Positions 13,001 to 21,900 of a stretch of DNA of 64,000 nt are shown here, in pieces. The stretch's first letter is position 1; every line of letters starts with the position of its first letter. The notes under the pieces were generated by a model. It saw nothing but the letters and a program-made list of their open reading frames with translations. It had not been told where the DNA came from and did no database searches. Origin of the DNA: Hypomesus transpacificus (taxonomy: Eukaryota; Chordata; Actinopteri; Osmeriformes; Osmeridae). Where the stretch lies: the NCBI RefSeq assembly GCF_021917145.1, contig NC_061066.1, positions 9,088,685 to 9,152,684 on the forward strand, given 5' to 3'. Made by a program: the position numbers and the translations under genes.

Positions 13001-13932
13001 AAGCCATAGATGACTGAACAAACTGTGTGTATTGTGATGCACTTAAATTTTTGTGAAGGGGATAAAATTAAATAAAACAATTCAATTAATCACAAGGAAA
13101 GCTAATATTGTAATCCAAACATATCTCTTAACGCTGCAAACAAATCTAATCTTTTGTCCTGGGCTACTTCACATCCATGGACTTCCCTGGTCTAAAAGTA
13201 TCCTTTCCCTCTCTGCAGCTTGTTTCCCCTTTTCAGTCCTCAGCCATCATTTAATCCATGCTCCCCTGCTCAATTCTAAACCTTTTTTCTGTCTCTCTTT
13301 ATTCCCCCTCCTCAGTTCCGCCTCCTGACGAAAGGAAGAAGCTGTGGATGGTGGAAGCGGAGATCTCTCCGGAGATGATGAAGAGGAAGAGGAAAAAGAG
13401 GAAGAGGAAGAAGGAGGAGCGGCCTGCGGAGGATGCGGCCGACCACCAGGGGTACCGTCGGAGGGAGTTCGGCCCCAGCTCAGTGCCTCGCCTGCCCAAG
13501 CTGCCAGGGCACAGGAGCCTGGTGGCCAACCTGTGGGAACAGCAACAGGAAGTAGGGGCTGACATCCTACCAGGGTCTTACCCCGAATCCAGGCCCTCGC
13601 ACCCCCTCCCCTATCAGGAGAGGTACACAAGCCTGGCCCCGTACCCTTCCAGCCGGCATAGCAGGAACCACGACCTCGCCCTGCTCTCAAACCCCCACGC
13701 CCTGAATGACCCACCGGAGGATCTTGGTTTAGGGCCTCGCTGCCCTGTAGCCCACTCCCGGCAGCCCAGCAGTGGCTACCGTTACCCGGGGGAGGTGGAG
13801 CCAGTGGGTGGGGGGTGGGGGAGGGCAGTTTACACCATGAGACCACAGGGGAGAAAGGCAAGGATCGATCCGATTCACTCGCAGACCAATCTGATAGAGG
13901 CTGAGCTTATGGACGCAGACTCTGACTTTTGA
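7018..13932 (+). CDS. smo: smoothened, Frizzled-class 7TM Hedgehog signal transducer
   Basis: Class F receptor that passes the Hedgehog signal from Patched to Gli factors at the primary cilium. Twelve coding exons: 7018-7285, 8210-8418, 8554-8763, 9365-9537, 9898-10117, 10421-10544, 10644-10736, 10954-11062, 11604-11789, 12280-12428, 12799-12933 and 13316-13932. They total 2493 nt in perfect phase, giving 830 aa. A signal peptide is followed by the cysteine-rich domain (about aa 35-160; [25 protein letters not shown]). The seven-helix core runs from about aa 210 to 530; helix 8 reads LIWKRTWCK, the region of the ciliary-targeting motif. The long cytoplasmic tail has [20 protein letters not shown], a very basic run in the last exon, and the conserved end ELMDADSDF. 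The ATG at 7018 is chosen because it precedes the signal peptide; the frame extends upstream only through a non-ATG codon. Conservation of the core makes this call secure. Confidence 0.97.
7806..7934. repeat. imperfect inverted repeat (hairpin) in smo intron 1
   Basis: Left arm about 7806-7862 (CCTTCATCACCTCCATCACC... ACATTCTCATCATCC) and right arm about 7877-7934 (GGAGGATGGTGAGAATGTTG...) are near reverse complements, separated by about 14 bases. The arms are made of CATCAC/TCC trinucleotide-like repeats. Confidence 0.85.
7982..8145. mobile_element. short non-autonomous hAT-like element (MITE) in smo intron 1
   Basis: Termini are CAGGGGCATAGGTTT and its near complement AAACCTACGCCCCTG, i.e. 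~15-bp terminal inverted repeats of the CAGGGGCG type common in hAT elements. Sub-terminal GGTGGGAC/GTCCCACC also pair. Flanks TTAAGCGG and CTAAGCAC share TAAGC, compatible with a decayed 8-bp target duplication. It is 164 bp, has no transposase, and ends about 65 bp before smo exon 2. Confidence 0.75.
8818..9011 (+). mobile_element. tRNA-derived SINE, copy 1 (smo intron 3)
   Basis: The 5' part has a box A-like TGGCTGAACGG and box B GGTTCGATTCC (RNA polymerase III internal promoter). The body reads GTCCTTGGGCAAGGCACTTCACC and the 3' end GGATAAGAGCGTCTGCTAAATG with an (AAATGT)n-like tail. A ~23-bp duplication with two mismatches flanks it (8795-8817 and 9012-9034, GGTATCTTC...GAGGGTTTAGG), the signature of LINE-driven insertion. 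Confidence 0.92.
9715..9890. repeat. (TCTC/TCCC)n polypyrimidine tract before smo exon 5
   Basis: About 175 bases of CTCTCTCCCTCC units running directly into the CCTCCAG acceptor of smo exon 5 (starts at 9898). It acts as an oversized polypyrimidine tract and generates spurious Ser/Leu-rich frames. Confidence 0.9.
11083..11460. repeat. 27-bp minisatellite in smo intron 8
   Basis: About 14 tandem copies of a 27-base unit (AGTTATCTACGTCAGGGCCG plus GCTGTAC) with single-base variants, beginning only ~20 bases after the smo exon 8 donor at 11063. The unit length is a multiple of three and stop-free in three forward frames, so it shows three long overlapping frames that are not genes. Confidence 0.97.
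11831..12033 (-). mobile_element. tRNA-derived SINE, copy 2, inverted (smo intron 9)
   Basis: Reverse-orientation copy of the same SINE: TTACATTTAGTCATTTAGCA tail at the left and CCGTTCAGCCATCTGACTCC head at the right. The flanks share TGTACCTTT (about 11824-11832 and 12034-12042), a probable target-site duplication. It starts about 40 bases after the exon 9 donor. Confidence 0.9.
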
Positions 13933-15611
13933 GTGAGGGGCAGGGAGGTCCGAAGGTGTTGTGTGTGTGGTCATGTTGTTTATAGACTGTAAGCTAGAAG
14001 TGCTGGATACTTCGGGATTTACAGTGCTGTCTTCCTGAAAGGGTGGTTGGGTGTTGCGGTAACCCAACTGAGGACAGACTGACTTTGACTGGACAAAAGC
14101 CAGGAATATCTATATAAAGCGACTGAAGGCAGTAGAGATAGTTTTACGTAAAAATGAGCAGATTGCTGTAGAGGACTGAAACATGGACAAGCTTAAGAAG
14201 GCCATCTGTGATATTGGCAGGTTTGTCCACAAAGTTGTTTCGGAAACATATTGTAGAAGACTCCACGGAACTCAAGAGGCAGCTCAATTTAAATATCAAC
14301 TGTTTGACATTACTTTTACTTGCCTATTAAAATATATATGTGACCGACTGAATTTGAACTCCCAAGTGTGACAAACTGTGTTTGCTAGCTAAGATTGAGG
14401 CATTTTTCTGGAGATGCTCTCTTTACACAGAACCGGGAAGTATCATTGTATGTTTGTGATTGTTTGTTTAAACGTGATTGTGTTGTCCAGTAGTCAGTGC
14501 TTTTGTTATTTTTATGTTGCCTGGTGCAATCACACACATTTCCTTCATCCAAGGATAGAGTAAATAAAAAACCTTTAGAAATTTGAAATTAAACACAAAA
14601 ACGGAATAGGGACGCAATCATTTTTAAGTGTTACAACATATTTAACATGGGTCACGTATAAATCTTTTTGTGTGTACAATTGTATTAAAAAGGGTTATTT
14701 TTTACAGTAGTTCATTGCTTAGGATTTCTACTTAATTTTTTATTATATTGTACATAATTAACATCAACTTCACTGAGTTTTGTTTGTTTTGTAATATTGT
14801 TATCGTATCATTATTATTCATAGAGTGGGGTTCAAATACAACAGTTTGTCAGTACTGTGGTTGTATTTTTGCATGCCTTGTCCATTGGCCTATACAGTGC
14901 ACCTTTTGATGGTGGTCTTCACAGCTATTTTGTATCATTTGTTGGCTTGATACAATACTTAGCCAAAAGGGAAGTGGCAACAATGTTAAGGCCAACATGC
15001 GAATGCCTCTATGCTACCAGAATATAGGGCAACCTTTAAAGTCAGAATAAGGTTGGAGCTTTTTTGGAAGTGTTCTTTTTTTTTTGTTTTACACCATTTT
15101 ATCATTCAAGTGCCTACTCACTGATTATCTGTGTACAGTATAAGAGACGTTTATTTAAGCAGTTACTCAATCTTAGAAAGAGCCAGGTGAACTGCACAGC
15201 ACTGCCGTCAATACATTGTAGTATTAGAGTTCCAATTCATGTGGATTCTCCACCATTAAAACGCACTAACTATAATTACTATACATATTCAAAATATGTA
15301 TCGAACGTGTAGGTTCATAAGAGAAGATGGGTTTGATATGAACTGACATTCAGCTACCCTGGCTTCTTTTGCATAATGTAACCTATTGAGATTTTATCAC
15401 AATCTCTTTGAGGATAAATAAAACATTTTCAACTATTTTTGTACCGTTTTGAGAAGATGCCATTAGTATTTTTCATTTTCTTGGCCTTATTGTCTGATAA
15501 AGTTTTGTTTCCCTGTGTTTTCTGTTCTTTAATGTCTGTTTCACTCCTCAATCTGTCGTACAGAATTGTATACTTTACTCGTGCAGTTGTATTTTTGTAT
15601 ATGTAAATAAA
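13933..15611 (+). other. smo 3' untranslated region (inferred extent)
   Basis: AT-rich sequence after the smo stop with no recognised exon. Polyadenylation signals AATAAA occur at 14563-14568 and 15606-15611; the distal one sits in ATGTAAATAAAGTTTT followed by A-rich sequence, and is taken as the probable end. The next gene starts at 15980. A short frame at 14183-14371 has no recognisable homology. Confidence 0.5.
15606..15611 (+). terminator. candidate polyadenylation signal of smo
   Basis: Canonical AATAAA followed within 30 bases by T- and A-rich sequence, 1.67 kb downstream of the smo stop codon and ~370 bases before the next start codon. A proximal alternative lies at 14563. Confidence 0.5.
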
Positions 15612-15979
15612 GTTTTAATTAAAAATGAATATAAAAAATGCTCGTGCTTGACTTTGTCACAGTGAAGACAAATTGGAAGATAAAAAACATAATGCAGATT
15701 TACCATCACATTCAAAAGGTCTACTGTATATAATGACTGATTTTACCAGAACTCAAATCTTCCTGAGATGGACTGAAGGTTCGAATGGTTCTTGAGATAG
15801 ATTTGTGTGCAAAGAAAACTCTACATCCCAGAATGCAATATATTTTTCCTACCAATGGACGAGCGGCGTGAATTTCAATATGAAGCTCACTTATTGATGG
15901 TGTGGAGTTTAGATGAGTTGATAACGCGTGCGGATAACACGAGCTGCAGAACCCAGGCAGTACTTCACAAACCGGCAAA

Positions 15980-18900
15980 ATGTCCAACAAAAAAGTTCCC
16001 TTGACGGTTACTGACCAAGAGAAACGTCGCCGGCGGTCCACAGCTGAAAGTTCAGGTAAGGTTGATTCCTGTTCTTCTTAATTTGTTTGCGCTGTCGATC
16101 CAAACTCAAGGTGCGCTGACATGACTGCACACAGTCGCGTGCACTTGCAAAAAAAATCTCAAGCAGCAAGATTTGGACTTGCCTTCGAAAGGGTAGTAAC
16201 TTGACAAACGTATTTGAAAGTTAACCATTCTCTGCTTCAGCTCATGACAAAATATGCAATGAATGTCAGTGTTAATTGATGGATATGATCTGCAATATTA
16301 CGTTGTTTGTCTATATATATTATCTGGTAATGGGCAAGAATTCAGTCTGGAATCTAACACAATTTGGAGGAGGAAAGGGGTTTGTTTTTTCGTTTAGCAT
16401 AGCAATATTGTCAGCAAGGGCGTAATTATATGGGGGGACAGGGGGACACGTCCCCCCCAATATTTAAAGAAGAACAATTTGTCCCCCCCCAATTTGTTCA
16501 TACTGTATGATTATGCGGGCAATATTGATGGCTGCTAGCCTACGTCTTTCTGTCCAGCTCCGAAAATATCAAATCCCGGCCAGTCCATTTCCCAAATCCA
16601 TTTGACTTTTCTACATATTAACTACATTTCTCCATGTCATGTTTTCCCTATAGCTTATACGTCAATGAGTGAGTTAGCAATGCGACATCAGACAGACGTT
16701 TAGCACATATATGGATGGTAAATATCCAGTATTTGGCTAACATAATCCATGAGATAACGACTATGTGAATTACACTAGGATTTTGAATTAATGCAAATTT
16801 AGAGGTAAGAGGTAAGCCCAACACAGAAAGTCCCACAGCTGTCCCCCCCCAATGTTTTGATTGACTATTTCGCCCTTGATTGTCAGACTAAAGTCAAGGA
16901 AGGACTCATTGATGTATTTACTATGAATCATGTGACAGACATCCCAAGTCTCCCATAAGGTCTGTCAAAGACTGTCTAATGGTCGTTTCTGGTAGAGATA
17001 GGTGCATATCGCGTGTCATGGGAGGGGGGGGGTGTACGTGCTGGTTGAGGGGGGGGGGGGGGAGCCACCTCCCGGAAATGAGTCTCTGCAGGTTGGCACG
17101 TCTGATGTAGGTTTGTTACTGGGAAAATAGGGATCATCTGTGTGACCCTAAACCATTGATTCTTGTACGCATATCAGAGCTCAGTAATGCATGTCACGAT
17201 GAGGGTCTTCTAATGAGATGAATCAGCCTTCCTCTGCACACAGGACAAATCCAAACCCCTGTCCCAAGTCCAATTCCATTTGGTATTCACGCATGGTTAG
17301 TCTATAGAGAATGTGATCAGACACACCAGGCCTCCTGCGCTGTAACGGTGGGATGATTGGCTGCTTCTAACATGTGACAATCAGGAGTCTTTTGTTAGTC
17401 ACAGATAAGTCACAGACTCAAACTCAGTGGGCACAACATGATTCCTAGAAGGGTTGAATAACCACCCCCTCCCTCCAGACTGGTGGGTTGTATTATGCAA
17501 TGGTATCATTTGTGACCAAGCTCCTTTGCCCATTCAGCTTTTCGGTCAGTGCTTTAATCCCACATGACCGAAAAACGTTAAATCAAAACGTTGTCCGATT
17601 TTACTTTCAAGATCAACATAGGAGAACAGGATAATTGTCTCCGTGTTCCCCATGCTAGCTTACGATCTAAGAGCCAGATCTGTTCCTTGACGAAGCGTTG
17701 GATGGTTTCAAGTTTTTGTCGTCTCCTCAGAGCCCCAGGTGGACCATGATCCCCGGGCCCACAAGCGCTCCATCGCCTGTGACAGGCTGTGTGTCGAGAA
17801 CAACCACCCGGACATGGCCGACCCCCTCTCCCCCGACATCTCCCACCCTCACCTCTCCTGCCAGTACACCCCCAAGTCTGTTCACAGGGGTGAGGAACCG
17901 CCCTACTGGTCAACTGTTAAACACGACCAATCCTCACCGCAGGATTCATGAAACCTTCACATTTTCATTACAATTTGGTCAGAATCGAGGCACATTCCAG
18001 TCCTTCGGTGAGGACGATGAGTAACATAAGTAGTCCCTGGCTTTTATCCAGAGACTAGATGACTGTGCATGTTTTGTTGTGTGACGTGTGTCCCTGTGTG
18101 TTGGACGTGCCAGTGCCCTTCTCCTCCGGCCGCTCCACCCCCTCTCAGTACGGGGAGGATGCGTGGCACGACACCACCGTCAGGACCACCATCAGGGCCG
18201 ACAACGAGGTGGAGGCCCATAAAGAGGCCAACAACTACAAGGTGAGAAGCGGTGAGACTCTGGAGTCTGAGACGTGAGGAGGGTGGCCTTGTGCCAAGGG
18301 CGCTGTATAGGGGGGAAAAGTTAGGACAATTTTCAAGGGCCCCTGACTGACCGGGGGGCACTCACGTGTGTGTGTATTCAGTTTGGTTTCAGGAAGTGGA
18401 AAAGCCACGTGACAGAGAGGCCCATTGAGGACAGGTCGGACGTTGTGAGGGAGCTTTACTCGGAACTAAATTTCGTCCGACCCCACGCAGGTCAGTGTCT
18501 CGTCCCTCCTCTCCTCCCTTTCCAAATCACTTTCCACATGCAGAACCTGTAATTGGACGCACGTTAGTAAAGGTCAGATGTGAGATCTCTCATGCGACGC
18601 GTCTTTCTGTTGTCCAGGTTCAGTCATCACCTGTGGAAACATCGCTTACCTGTTTATGTTTGGCTGGTGGATCTCCCTGACCTACTTCCTGGTTTGTATC
18701 CTGATGTTTCTCACAGTCATCGGGTCACCCTATGGTACGTGTTCACTCGTGTGGTCGCTGGGGTGAGGTGGAATCATGGTTTGCATTCAATGTACACAGA
18801 AAATCTGCCTTACACAATGTAAACATGGAAATATTCTTGGTTTCTTCTATCAGGGATGCTGTGTTTGAAGTTAGCATGCTACTTTATCTGGCCTTTTGGG

Positions 18901-21900
18901 AAGTCTGTACAAAAGGTAAGAAGGGGGTCATCCTCAAGGTGATGAAAGGGTTAATGTACTCTGTTCAATTTCTGCCGCCACGGTATCAGAATTAAGAGCT
19001 ATACAACATTTTAGGCCGTCTATCAGCCGTGATTGTTAGAGCGCATGTCGGAGAATAGCAAAGACACGCTTCACAGCGAGTTGAGATTGCGAGTTGATTT
19101 TCGTTGTTTGTAGGGGAGGGGGGGGTAGGGGTACGGGTAGACCTGACCTGCCCCCACTGCTAAAAAAAATCCTAGGGGAAACACTATACTCTTCTTGTGT
19201 ATATATAAAGCCATGCACAGTTCATAATGCTTACCTAAACCTTCCTCCCAGTTGTACTGACAATGGAACCAAATCAACAAATACATTTTTCTCTCTCTCT
19301 CCCTTCCTTCTTCCCCCTCCTCCTCCCTCCGTCTGGTGGTCCAGACCAGCAGTGCCGTGCGGAGGTGCTGTGTGAAGTTCCCTAACTGCGAGGCTATTCC
19401 TGAGGAGGTGGACTGCGTGGATGAGAAGGAGGTCAATGAGCTTCCGGAGTCCACGCCTCTCATCAAGTCCCTTCCCATAGCCATCGAGGTCACTCCTCCT
19501 GGGCCACAGACCCGGCTCCGTAAACACTACTGGGTATGGAGAGATGGATCAACACTGTCCGTCTGCTTAAAGATGGAATCTTTTGAAGCTTTCACTTAGG
19601 TGTGGGCATCTTTTGGTACCTCACGATTCGATTCTAATCGATTCTTGGTGTCGCAAATCGATTTCTTGCGATTCTTACAACAACAAAAAAGAACAAAATA
19701 AAGCCATTACAAAAAAATGAAAATATTTGAGAACCGCTACAAGACTGAATCGCGATTCAAATGTAATTTAAAAAAGAAAATTCACCCCACCTTCACTCTT
19801 TAATCCTTTAACGGCACAACAAGGGATTGTTTCTGCCAGCTATGCCTTGTCTCTCTAAACAAGCGCGAGCCAATCTTTAATTGTGCATAATGGTCTACTT
19901 CCTTCGTGTCTGAATACTGTTGGGTTGTGTCTGTAATGATCGTGGGATTCCTGAGTAGCGGGGGGGGGGTGGGGTCGGGAGGAATGGATAGCTCGCCTCG
20001 TACTGGTGGTTTTGTTCAGGTTTGGTTTGACGTCAGTTGTGTGTTTCTGTAATTCTCTAATCAGAAGGTTGCCGGTTCGATTCCCGGCCGTTTAAAATGA
20101 CGCTGTGTCCTTACTGTAAGTCGCTCTGGATAAGAGCGTCTGCTAAATGTAAATGTAATATAAAAGATCTCGTGGTTGTGTCGTTCGTGTGGGGTCAGGG
20201 TCGTGTGAGCACCTACATATGGCTGATACTCGGGTACCCTGTCTTGGCTGTGGCCCACGGGCTGGCCTGCTTCCTGTCCTGGCTCCTGGTGTTCACCATC
20301 CCCGTAGCCAAGGTGAATGCCCGCACGCTGGGCACTATTCTGCTCACGACTCCAGAGGACATCCACATCCACTCACACAAAAAGGTGCGTACACCTGGAA
20401 GGTGATTACCCTGTAAAGGGACCAGGAAATGCTTGGCTCTCTCTGTTTCTCTTGGGTTTATGTCACATACGGACTATGTAAGTCAGATGGATGAGCAGTT
20501 AGGGAATTGGGCTAATAATCAGAGGGTTCGATTCCCGGCCGTGCAAAATGACGTTGTGTCCTTGGGCAAGGCACTTCACCCTACTTGCCTCGGGGAGAAT
20601 GTCTCTGTACTTACTGTAAGTCCCTCTGGATAAGAGTGTTTGCTAAATGACAATGTAATGTAAGGCATGTGGGGTCTACTGCCCTGTTCCTGCAGAGCTA
20701 CCTGCCTGTGGGTTTTAGCTCCAACACTAATCCAGCACACCTGATTCTAACAAATAGCTGCTTGATCAGGTAACTAGTGTTGAATTGGGTCCACTGAGTG
20801 TGGTTGGAGAGAAAAGAGTGCAGGTATCATTGCAGGAACATGGTTGGAGACCCCTGATATAAAGGTTTAGTTGTTGTGTTTTACGGTGTCGTTCAACTGC
20901 TTCTTTGCAGGTCATAGGCTGTGAGACCAGGGTGGTGCTGTGTTGCTACAACGCTTTCAACTTGTACTATTACAAATACAGTGTGTACGGGATCAACGTG
21001 TTTGCTGTCAGTATCCTTCATCTTGCCTTGGCAAAGCTCTGGTCGTCAAACCCCACATCATCCACATGTGACAAGCAGGAGTCCCGTTTGACTCTTATGT
21101 ATATTTATATGTAAGAATTTACAGCATCGATCCAAACTCTGTACACCTCGTATTCAAACCTTTTCCTTCCCACTAGTTGATTGTGATCCTTAAAGCCACC
21201 CAGACCTGCTTCCCCTGGTGATAGTGACCCTGGTGATCGGCTACATTGACGAGGACAACCAGGTTGTCAGCTCGGAGATCAAGTTTGCAACAGCATTGAC
21301 CTCTATCATCCCCCTCTCCTACTACATCGGCATGGGTATCGCTAGGTGAAGCACAACACTCACCTCCTTTGCTTTACAATTGCTCCAAAATGTATTCTCA
21401 TAAATACACGACAACTTAAATATATACAAAATACATAATCCACATTTTGTGTAATGATTTTTTTTCTTTAATGTAGTATTTCAGCTCAGAGTAACTTTGC
21501 GGTGGGGGCAGTGGTGAACGCCACGTTCGGCTCCATCACGGAGTTGACCTTCTACATCACGGCCCTGCTCAGGGGTCACCGCGAAGGCTCCAAGTGCTAC
21601 GAGGAGATTGTGAAGTCTGCCCTCACCGGCACCCTGCTGGGATGCATCCTCTTTATCCCCGTGAGTGTGGGGAAGCTTAAATTTAACCGATAACCGACGC
21701 TCGTTAACGACCGTTAACTGACAAGATATTAGAATGGATGTGAAAAGTTTAACGCTGTAGGCTACCTAGCCTACATAATTGGCAGGTATAACAGCACCAA
21801 AGTACAATTTATTTTGTTGCTCCCCTTGGCTTTCCTGTCACACTTCAACTACAAACTATCCAAAGTGTTGACTGTGGTTCATCCCCAGGGTATCTGTATG

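Noticed and set aside
21170-21198. CACTAG and TTAAAG as acceptors for cax1 exon 10
   Set aside because: Both give in-frame stop codons or wrong phase after exon 9; CAG at 21201-21203 keeps phase and fits the U12 branch site.
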